From CAVPRW01 sp046727435 [NCBI: bacterium] (lineage in GTDB: Bacteria > Tectomicrobia > Entotheonellia > J063): 30,670 nt of DNA. The notes beneath the pieces were generated by a model. That model saw only the letters and a program-made list of their open reading frames with translations. It was not told where the DNA came from and ran no database searches. Below are positions 24,713 to 30,670 of the stretch, in pieces (position 1 is the first letter of the stretch; each line of letters opens with the position of its first letter). The position numbers and the translations under genes are program-made. The stretch is from the NCBI GenBank assembly GCA_046727435.1, contig JBKPCR010000302.1, positions 1 to 30,670 of the forward strand, read 5' to 3'.

Positions 24713-25685
24713 GCTGGCCCGTGCGCTCTTTCTGCTCCTCGGCCTCGGCCTCCTCGTGGTCCTTGCCACCCAAATTGACTTGGTGAAGGTCAAGACCTAT
24801 CTAGGGGACATGGGGTGGGCTTTCCCACTGATTTTCCTCCCATACATTGTGGTCTACTGCTGTGATACGCTCGGCTGGCGGCTAGCGTTTGGCCCGTCGG
24901 TATCGATCCCATTTCACACCCTGTTTTTGACACGCGTCGGCGGGGAAGCGGTCAATAACCTCACGCCTTTTGCCTACCTGGGGGGTGAACCGGTCAAGGC
25001 GCATCTGCTAACGCGGTTTCAGATTCCTATCATCCAAGGCATGGCTGCGTCCATCATCGCCAAGCTGCTCATCAGTATTTCGCAGTTCTTCTTCGTGGTT
25101 CTTGGGGGTGCGTTGGCATTGTCGTATCTGGTGACACGCCCAGACCTCCTCTGGCCGCTAGTCCTCCTGATCATCGTGGTTGGGGTATTGTTAACGGGCT
25201 TATCATATGGCCTCCGGGTGGGCCTCTTCACGATACTCTTCAGTGCGCTGGACCGTTGGAACGTAACCCCGTCACGCCTGGAGCGATGGCGAGCCCAGCT
25301 TCAACAACTTGACGAGACGATCGTGGGATTCGCGCGTCGATACCCCTCGCACCTCTTCCTCTCATGGGGATTACATTTCCTGGGATGGGCATTGGGCACA
25401 CTGGAAGTCTTAGCGATCTTTTACGCGGTAGGTATCCCTATCAGCGTCCGCGAGGCGCTCGCCATCGAGGCGTTGGCCAGCGTTGTCAAGGCGCTGGCCT
25501 TCTTCATTCCTGGTAGTCTCGGGGTGCAAGATGGGGGGAACGTTCTGCTGCTGACGCTTTTCGGCTATCCCAGTAGTTTTGGGCTAACCTTCTCGTTGGT
25601 GCGTCGCATGCGGGAGCTGTTATGGATTAGCCTGGGGCTAGTGGTGTTGCTACGACATTATGGCTGGCGGTCTAGACCCGCGTGA
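24705..25685 (+). CDS. HpnL-like membrane protein (lysylphosphatidylglycerol synthase TM family)
   Basis: A 326-residue polytopic membrane protein of the LPG_synthase_TM family, about seven or eight segments. Visible landmarks are TRVGGEAVNNLTPFAYLGGEPVKAHLL, which is the conserved N-terminal loop, and the C-terminal KALAFFIPGSLGVQDGGNVLLL. HpnL-type proteins occur in hopanoid clusters; they lack the soluble aminoacyl-transferase domain and may move or flip lipids. Overlap of 8 nt with the preceding gene shows tight coupling. It is the last gene of the operon, and its final 14 nt overlap the convergent decarboxylase beta gene. Confidence 0.85.
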   Translation: MGRLARALFLLLGLGLLVVLATQIDLVKVKTYLGDMGWAFPLIFLPYIVVYCCDTLGWRLAFGPSVSIPFHTLFLTRVGGEAVNNLTPFAYLGGEPVKAHLLTRFQIPIIQGMAASIIAKLLISISQFFFVVLGGALALSYLVTRPDLLWPLVLLIIVVGVLLTGLSYGLRVGLFTILFSALDRWNVTPSRLERWRAQLQQLDETIVGFARRYPSHLFLSWGLHFLGWALGTLEVLAIFYAVGIPISVREALAIEALASVVKALAFFIPGSLGVQDGGNVLLLTLFGYPSSFGLTFSLVRRMRELLWISLGLVVLLRHYGWRSRPA

Positions 25686-26238
25686 GGACCTGCGAGAAGC
25701 GGTGTTTGATCTCTTCAGGTGTGAGAGACACGCGGCCCAGGCCCTCGGGGGCGCGACCACTGACTTTTACCAGGATGAATGTAAGGATTTTGGTCTCCCC
25801 AGCTTTCTGCAGTGCCTGCTGCAGGGAGACAGGATCGCTGACCCGCCAGACGTGTGCATAACCCGCAGCCTCCGCCAGGGCGGCGAGGTCGACTTCCGAG
25901 CTGATCGTGGGCTGACCCCCAGTCGACTCATATACCTCGTTATCGAGCACCACGTGAATGAGATTGTGCGCCCGCAAGGTCGCAATGAGCGGTAACGTAC
26001 CCAGGCTCATGAGAGCGCTGCCATCTCCCTCGATGACCCAAATTCTCCACACCGGTGACTGCAAGGCTAGACCGAGTCCAAGCGCATTCAGCAGCCCCAT
26101 GGAGCCTATCATATAAAAATTCTCGGCGCGATCGCGGATGTTGAAGGCTTCGCGGGAGATCATGCCAGTTGTAAACAGGGCCAGATCTCCGTCTGCGAGC
26201 GGTGTGAGAATGTGTTCGAGGGCCTCATGCCGTATCAT
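25672..26238 (-). CDS. Phosphonopyruvate (or sulfopyruvate) decarboxylase, beta subunit (ThDP-binding)
   Basis: A 188-residue ThDP-binding half of a decarboxylase. The cofactor/Mg motif is GDGSALMSLGTLPLIATL ... VLDNEVYEST (GDG...N). It begins MIRHEALEHILTPLAD and includes FYMIGSMGLLNALGLGLAL, typical for phosphonopyruvate decarboxylase and ComE. The start at 26238 overlaps the alpha stop as ATGA; the longer frame to 26307 lies in the alpha gene. The expected reaction is phosphonopyruvate to phosphonoacetaldehyde plus CO2, pulling the unfavourable PEP mutase step forward. Sulfopyruvate is the alternative substrate; the adjacent PEP-mutase gene favours phosphonate. Confidence 0.85.
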   Translation of the reverse strand: MIRHEALEHILTPLADGDLALFTTGMISREAFNIRDRAENFYMIGSMGLLNALGLGLALQSPVWRIWVIEGDGSALMSLGTLPLIATLRAHNLIHVVLDNEVYESTGGQPTISSEVDLAALAEAAGYAHVWRVSDPVSLQQALQKAGETKILTFILVKVSGRAPEGLGRVSLTPEEIKHRFSQVLTRV

Positions 26239-26726
26239 GTGACGGTCCCATGGCGTAGGATAACCGCTACCGGAATCAGCTGTTGCTCCATGGTCGAGAT
26301 GGCCCACCGCAAATTTTCCTCCAAGGTGTCCGCCTCCAGGACGGCGTGGGGAATGCCTAGGGTGTGCAACAGATCGGGAGTTTTTTCCCCCATGATCAGA
26401 TGCTCGGGGGCATCTTTGCCGCCGTAACCACGCCAGCTGACCACCATGAGGACGGGGATACGATAAATCAAATTGAAGGACGTGAGTGCGTTGACCACAT
26501 TGCCGAGGCCAGAGTTCTGCATCAAAATTCCGCCGCGACGTCCCGTCAAGTGCGCCGCACTGGCGATCCCCAGCGCGACGTCTTCACGCACAGCGGGGAT
26601 ATAGGTCACCGCGGGGTCTGCTAAGCCAGCACTAATGACACCTTCTAACAGCGAGCATGGGACCCCTGCAAAGAAGGTCACCTCGTGGCTCTTGAGAATA
26701 TTCCAAAACTCATCTGCGGTTCGCAT
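26235..26726 (-). CDS. Phosphonopyruvate (or sulfopyruvate) decarboxylase, alpha subunit
   Basis: A 163-residue pyrimidine-binding half of the ThDP enzyme. The conserved parts are FFAGVPCSLLEGVI, the activating glutamate in VREDVALGIASAAHLTGRRG, and MQNSGLGNVVNALTSF ... IPVLMVVSWRGYGGKDAPEH, which match phosphonopyruvate decarboxylase well. Most known phosphonopyruvate decarboxylases are single chains of about 380 residues; here the enzyme is split as in sulfopyruvate decarboxylase ComDE, and the two genes are coupled by ATGA. GGAG lies 7 nt before the start. A 63-nt gap with a hairpin separates it from the PEP-mutase gene. Confidence 0.85.
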   Translation of the reverse strand: MRTADEFWNILKSHEVTFFAGVPCSLLEGVISAGLADPAVTYIPAVREDVALGIASAAHLTGRRGGILMQNSGLGNVVNALTSFNLIYRIPVLMVVSWRGYGGKDAPEHLIMGEKTPDLLHTLGIPHAVLEADTLEENLRWAISTMEQQLIPVAVILRHGTVT

Positions 26727-26743
26727 AGACGAACTCCGAGGAC

Positions 26744-26783
26744 AGTGTGCTGAGGACCGCGGTTCTTCTCAGTCCTCAACACT
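26744..26783. repeat. Intergenic stem-loop / GTGCTGAG repeat, copy 1
   Basis: Between the PEP-mutase fusion and the decarboxylase alpha gene, TGAGGAC (26751-26757) pairs with 26772-26778 and AGTGT (26744-26748) with 26779-26783, giving a 12-bp stem with a 2-nt bulge. Minus-strand GTGCTGAG begins just after the upstream gene's stop. It could be an intra-operon processing or stabilising element. Confidence 0.45.
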
Positions 26784-26789
26784 CAGCAC

Positions 26790-28466
26790 CTATTTTTTGA
26801 TGTACGCCCAGGCCCGTTGATAGTCCTCGAATGTGTCCACTTCCATCCAGCCTTTATAGATATTGACCGCGTAAACATCTTGGCCATGCTCGATAAGCTC
26901 TTGGATGATATCCGTCAATGAAGCCTGTTCCAGAGATGGCGCCTCGTGGAAGGGCCCACCGCGGCGATTTTCCATGACTCGATGGTAGGCCTGACGCACC
27001 AGTTCTGTCCCTTTGGCAGAGAACATAGCCATGCCGATGAACTCGCCATGAGCATCTTGCGGCGGTTGTTGCTGGCCGATCCGGGCCACGGTGGTGTCAG
27101 CGGTGCTAGGGAGGAAGCGATACCCCTGCTCGGGAGGGTCGCGCAGGAGCACCAGGTCGGGCTTCGGGGAGGTTTCACCAGGTCGCCTATCCCCGTGCTG
27201 ATCGTACCAGGCGCGATCCACCACCAGCGAGATATCCTTGTCGCTTTGCAGGAGCTTTTCGAGCACGCTGCGGTCGAACAGGATATCGCCATACAAAATC
27301 AGACAACGGCCTCGCAGTTCGGCCTCGGCGCAGAACAATGAGGCGAGGTCGAAGCTTTTTTCGTAAGCCTCATTATCGTAATAGCGGATGTTCGGAAGCG
27401 CAAATTTATCCTTCTGATAGCCCCGTACCACCACGATATCCTTGATGTTACAGGCGTTCAAGGTCTCGACCTGGCGTTCGAGGATATTCTTGCCCTTGAT
27501 GTCCAGGAGAGCTTTAGGGCGATCTTCGATGAGCGGCAGCAGGCCCGGTTCAAACCCAGCGGCGAGGATAATGGCACGCACCGACTCGGCGCCGGTCGGC
27601 AGGAACTCTTGCTCCGCTGCCTGCAATTCAGTCACTCCTACGAGATCGTAGACCTCCTCGAGCGAAGCGATGTGCGGATCCAACAGGCTTGCCGTGCCCT
27701 CACGACGCAGCATCGCCAGCGCTTCCTTCATGGCCGTGATGGCCGCGCGTACAGGGTGATTGGCGAAGATGACCATCTTAAATCCGGCCGCTTCCAGCGC
27801 CTGCAGCGGCGTCGAGGCGTACGTAGTCGGCACCACCACCAACGGTGTGTCGCGCGACCATCGGCGCGCAAACTCTGTGACTTCGACGGCGGTAGGAGCT
27901 TTCGAATGGATCAGAATAGCATCGGCGCCGGCATCGGCATAGGCGGTGGCGCGCTGTAAGGCTTCCTCCATGCCCCAACCAGCAATGAGCGTTTCGGTAC
28001 GGGCGATGACCATGAAATCAGCGGAGTGCTGGGCCCGCTTGGCGGCGCGAATTTTGCCGCAATGCTCCTCCACGGACACCAGCTCGCGTTGGACGCCGGA
28101 GTAAAAGCTGCAACGTTTGGGGAAGATATTGTCCTCGATTGAGATCGCTGCGACGCCTGCCGCCTCATATTCGGTGATCGTCCGCATGACATTGATGGCA
28201 TTGCCGTAGCCGTTGTCGATGTCGGCAATGACAGGGAGGTCTGTGGCGCGGCTCATCTGGCGGATAATCTCGAGGTTTTCCGTCATGGTGAGGACATTGG
28301 CGTCGGGCAGAGCGAATTGTGCAGCAGAGATGGCGAAGCCGCTAGCCCAGACCGCATCAAATCCCGCCCGCTCAATCAACCGGGCGCTCAAGGCATCGTG
28401 CGCCCCGACCGCGACAATGGCTCCGGTGCGACGTAATAGCTCACGCAGCTGGCGTGCTTTGTCCAT
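26790..28466 (-). CDS. PEP mutase-like domain fused to a C-terminal nucleotidyltransferase
   Basis: A 558-residue fusion. Residues 1-290 are a PEP mutase/isocitrate lyase-superfamily barrel: GAHDALSARLIERAGFDAVWASG, metal aspartates in ADIDNGYGNA (Asp82, Asp84), and IARTETLIAGWG, HSK, FANHPVRAAI, all close to true PEP mutases that make phosphonopyruvate from PEP. The gating loop, normally EDK-x5-NS, is EDNIFPKRCS (111-120), so the Asn is replaced by Cys. Residues 296-558 are a LicC/PntC-like nucleotidyltransferase with LAAGFEPGLLPLIEDRPKAL; PK is kept but the usual GxGxR arginine is missing. The metal Asp is in LYGDILFD and the C-terminal motif is WMEVDTFEDYQRA. Fom1 has the opposite domain order. 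Coupled genes encode the decarboxylase. Confidence 0.85.
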   Translation of the reverse strand: MDKARQLRELLRRTGAIVAVGAHDALSARLIERAGFDAVWASGFAISAAQFALPDANVLTMTENLEIIRQMSRATDLPVIADIDNGYGNAINVMRTITEYEAAGVAAISIEDNIFPKRCSFYSGVQRELVSVEEHCGKIRAAKRAQHSADFMVIARTETLIAGWGMEEALQRATAYADAGADAILIHSKAPTAVEVTEFARRWSRDTPLVVVPTTYASTPLQALEAAGFKMVIFANHPVRAAITAMKEALAMLRREGTASLLDPHIASLEEVYDLVGVTELQAAEQEFLPTGAESVRAIILAAGFEPGLLPLIEDRPKALLDIKGKNILERQVETLNACNIKDIVVVRGYQKDKFALPNIRYYDNEAYEKSFDLASLFCAEAELRGRCLILYGDILFDRSVLEKLLQSDKDISLVVDRAWYDQHGDRRPGETSPKPDLVLLRDPPEQGYRFLPSTADTTVARIGQQQPPQDAHGEFIGMAMFSAKGTELVRQAYHRVMENRRGGPFHEAPSLEQASLTDIIQELIEHGQDVYAVNIYKGWMEVDTFEDYQRAWAYIKK

Positions 28467-28595
28467 GTCTCAGTGTCCCCTGTCTGAAGGTATCGAGAAG
28501 TGTTGGAGTCTGCCACCACAGGCTAGATATGAACCGCAGAGGGACGCGGAAAAAATGCCTTCATCTCCTGCGGCACCCTGTGCAACTGCCTGCTG

Positions 28596-28626
28596 TCGTT
28601 TTCGCTGAGTCCGCAGCATTCAGACC
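28596..28626. repeat. GTGCTGAG repeat, copy 2
   Basis: On the minus strand, just after the stop of the zinc dehydrogenase gene, GTGCTGAG is followed by TGCTGCGGACTCAGCGAA, closely resembling the copy after the PEP-mutase fusion (TGTTGAGGACTGAGAAGAA) apart from a 7-nt insertion. The rest of the gap to 28466 shows nothing else. Confidence 0.4.
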
Positions 28627-29673
28627 TCAGCACGTTCTTCCTGGATAAATCGCCATCTTCAAGGCCCCATGCGACTCCATGCGCTGGAATGCGGTCTCTA
28701 GGTCGGCGAGGGGCAATACATCAGTGATCAATGGGTCGAGCTGCAACTGCCGCGAGGCAATCAGCCCCAGAGCGCGACGGATGGCATTGGGGGTATGATG
28801 AAACACACCGATCAGCTTGCGTTCTCCATAGTGCAGGACCTTGGTTTCGAAGCTCACCGAGGTCTCGGGTTCGCAGCCACCGAAGAGGATGGCCTGGCCC
28901 CCTTTGCGCGTCAGGGCCACCGCCAGCTCCCATAACTCCGGGCGCCCGACGGCCTCGATCGCGAGTTCAACACCCTGACCGTGGGTCGTCAATTGGCGGA
29001 TTATCCCCTCATGAGCACGCGCCGACTCAAGGTTGATGACGGCATCAGCGCCCAATTTTCGCGCCAGTTCGAGCTTGCTGGCGCTGCGGCTGATGAGGAT
29101 GACGCGCGACCCGGCCTGCTTGCACACCTGCACGAGCAGCAGGCCAATGGAACCAGCGCCGAGGATGGCGACATGATCTCCCGCACGCAGTCGCACCGTA
29201 TCGAGACCGTGCAGGACGCAGGCCAGCGGCTCACAGAAGGCCGCCTCTCTATACGTTAGGCGGTCGGGCAGCACCACGAGGTTTTGCCGGACGATAGCCG
29301 CAGGGATGTTGATATACTCCGCATAGGCCCCGTTCAGCAAGTCGAGGTGTTCACAGAGGTTGGTCTCGCCAGCATGGCAATAAAAGCACTGATGACATGG
29401 TGCCGAGTTGGCAGCGACGACGCGCATCCCAGGTCGGAATCCCTCAACTCCCGCTCCCACCTCCGTCACCACCCCGGCGAACTCGTGGCCGAATGGGGAA
29501 GGAAAGTGTTTCAGGAGCACCGGATGTCCGCGCTGAAAGGTCTTTAGATCGGTCCCACAGGTCAAGGCCACCTCAACTTTTACGATGACCTCGCCCGCAG
29601 CCGCCCGTGGCACATCCACGTACTCCAGTCGCACATCCCTGGGACCATAGAACCGTGCCGCTTGCATCTTCAT
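28627..29673 (-). CDS. Zinc-dependent medium-chain alcohol dehydrogenase
   Basis: A 348-residue MDR protein. The catalytic zinc ligands are in VALTCGTDLKTF (Cys39) and FGHEFAG (His63, Glu64); the structural zinc site is CHQCFYCHAGETNLC (Cys93, 96, 99, 107). The Rossmann motif is AILGAGSIGLLLVQ, placing it in the sorbitol/threonine dehydrogenase group. Substrate is unknown; a role reducing phosphonoacetaldehyde to hydroxyethylphosphonate would suit the operon, but known enzymes for that step are iron-dependent, so this is speculative. Start 29673 is preferred because AGGAT lies 8 nt upstream; ATG 29682 and 29667 are alternatives. The gene follows its paralogue by 18 nt. Confidence 0.88.
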   Translation of the reverse strand: MKMQAARFYGPRDVRLEYVDVPRAAAGEVIVKVEVALTCGTDLKTFQRGHPVLLKHFPSPFGHEFAGVVTEVGAGVEGFRPGMRVVAANSAPCHQCFYCHAGETNLCEHLDLLNGAYAEYINIPAAIVRQNLVVLPDRLTYREAAFCEPLACVLHGLDTVRLRAGDHVAILGAGSIGLLLVQVCKQAGSRVILISRSASKLELARKLGADAVINLESARAHEGIIRQLTTHGQGVELAIEAVGRPELWELAVALTRKGGQAILFGGCEPETSVSFETKVLHYGERKLIGVFHHTPNAIRRALGLIASRQLQLDPLITDVLPLADLETAFQRMESHGALKMAIYPGRTC

Positions 29674-29691
29674 GGCTAACATCCTATCAGC

Positions 29692-30670
29692 TCAGGCGTA
29701 CGGGTTGATGATCGCTTTCACCGCCCGGCGCGTCCGCGCCAGCTCCACCGCCTGGGGGAGTTCCTCGAGTGGCAGCCGATGGGTAATGAGCCTGTCCACC
29801 TTGACGGCGTGTGACGCAATCAAATGTAACGCATGGACGAGCTCAAGGGGAGACGGAGAATAACTCCCTTCGATGGTGATTTCCCGGTAGTAGAGCACAT
29901 TGGGGTCAAGCTGAGCGGGCCGCTGCAGGGCCATGTTCCCGAAGAGGGTAATGATGCCCCCATCGCGCACCCACTGGCACGCATCCTGTACGGTTCCCCC
30001 GTGTCCAGCGGTGAGCACTACCACATCACAGCCACGCCCTTGCGTCAGGTCATGCACGAGTCCGGTCACCTGCTCGCCATCCGCCGCTGGGCAGACGGCG
30101 TCAACCCCGAGGCCTGTGGCAAATGCCAGGCGTTGCTCGTCCAGGTCCATACCGAGTACGAGGCCACGATAGGCCTGCACCAGTTGAGCCATCAATAGCC
30201 CCATGGGGCCTAATCCTACGATCAGCACAACATCGGCAGGCTGCAGGTTCCAACGCCGCAGGCTACGCAGGCAACAGGCCAACGGTTCAGTGAAACTCGC
30301 CGCTTCGAATGACACATGGTCGGGTAGGCGCAGCGTCGTTAATTTCACATGGTCCGCTGGCACCAGCACTTCCTCTGCAAAGCCTCCAGGAGTCAGATGG
30401 GACTGTTTGAAGCTGCGACACATCGAATAATTGCTGTGGCGGCAATAATGGCAACCATAGCACGGGACATGGTGGGCCACGATCACCCGATCACCAACCT
30501 GGAATGGGTTAACGGCGGCTCCAACCCGTACCACCTCGCCGGCGATTTCATGTCCCAAGACCGTTGGCGCCGATAGTTTCTGCTGGAACATCTTGGCCAG
30601 GTCGGAGCCGCATAAGCCGCAGGCACGCACTTGTATGACCAGTTCGCCTGTTGCCGGCGTTGGCAGCAAG
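29692..30670 (-). CDS. Zinc-dependent medium-chain alcohol dehydrogenase, second paralogue (5' end outside window)
   Basis: The frame runs off the right edge, so roughly 20-30 N-terminal residues are missing. Catalytic Cys is in ACGLCGSDLAKMF, the next ligand pair in LGHEIAGEVV, structural cysteines in CYGCHYCRHSNYSMC, and the nucleotide motif in LIVGLGPMGLLMAQL. It shares the design of the neighbouring dehydrogenase but differs clearly in sequence (second structural-zinc region, C-terminus RRAVKAIINPYA), so this is an old duplication or two unrelated recruits rather than a recent copy. Likely part of the same minus-strand operon leading to the PEP-mutase fusion. Substrate is unknown. Confidence 0.88.
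   Translation of the reverse strand, partial: LLPTPATGELVIQVRACGLCGSDLAKMFQQKLSAPTVLGHEIAGEVVRVGAAVNPFQVGDRVIVAHHVPCYGCHYCRHSNYSMCRSFKQSHLTPGGFAEEVLVPADHVKLTTLRLPDHVSFEAASFTEPLACCLRSLRRWNLQPADVVLIVGLGPMGLLMAQLVQAYRGLVLGMDLDEQRLAFATGLGVDAVCPAADGEQVTGLVHDLTQGRGCDVVVLTAGHGGTVQDACQWVRDGGIITLFGNMALQRPAQLDPNVLYYREITIEGSYSPSPLELVHALHLIASHAVKVDRLITHRLPLEELPQAVELARTRRAVKAIINPYA

Noticed and set aside
1-30670. tRNA, rRNA, CRISPR array, integrase or prophage genes
   Set aside because: I looked for cloverleaf-like patterns, regularly spaced repeats and recombinase motifs and saw none; a covariance or repeat search could still find something small.

Overview
The window reads as one stretch of a GC-rich (about 60% by eye) Gram-negative bacterial chromosome. 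Outer-membrane and Mla-type lipid transport genes, a hopanoid operon and the general protein style suggest a poorly sampled lineage such as NC10/Methylomirabilota or a relative. That placement is a guess from gene content; no rRNA or tRNA is present to fix it.

Left part (1-4500) is gene-poor and decayed. It holds a doubly frameshifted small-protein gene (225-405), a broken remnant of a Hen1/Pnkp RNA-repair cassette apparently spliced to the start of another gene (824-2395), about 0.9 kb with no recognisable gene but a strong palindrome, an intact NIPSNAP-type gene, a 90-bp MITE-like element with terminal inverted repeats and an 8-bp target duplication (3757-3862), and a remnant of an ABC-transporter substrate-binding protein.

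Middle part (4540-12327) is ordinary housekeeping: acyl-CoA dehydrogenase, dGTPase-like HD hydrolase with a near-consensus promoter, a TetR regulator with a candidate operator, two tandem near-identical small secreted proteins, a CBS-domain protein, quinone-dependent dihydroorotate dehydrogenase and an amidohydrolase.

Right part (12620-30670) is devoted to envelope lipids. An Mla-type phospholipid/lipid ABC transport operon (MlaE, MlaF, MlaD, MlaC/HpnM-like) converges on a minus-strand pair: a DUF3187-like outer-membrane protein followed by PhnW (2-aminoethylphosphonate:pyruvate transaminase). Divergent from that pair is a tightly coupled plus-strand operon: squalene-hopene cyclase, HpnG, HpnA, a CruF/DUF422-like membrane protein, a LicC/PntC-like cytidylyltransferase, a fusion of a degenerate nucleotidyltransferase to a CDP-alcohol phosphotransferase, and an HpnL-like membrane protein. 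Converging on it is a minus-strand phosphonate operon: two zinc alcohol dehydrogenases, a PEP-mutase/nucleotidyltransferase fusion, and a split phosphonopyruvate decarboxylase.

Together the right part contains every enzyme class expected to make a phosphonate headgroup (C-P bond formation, decarboxylation, transamination or reduction), activate it with CTP and transfer it to a lipid alcohol, interleaved with hopanoid synthesis and lipid transport genes. My main inference is a phosphonolipid (possibly hopanoid-linked) biosynthesis and export locus. The PEP-mutase domain carries an altered active-site loop (EDN...KRCS in place of EDK...NS), so its exact reaction is open.
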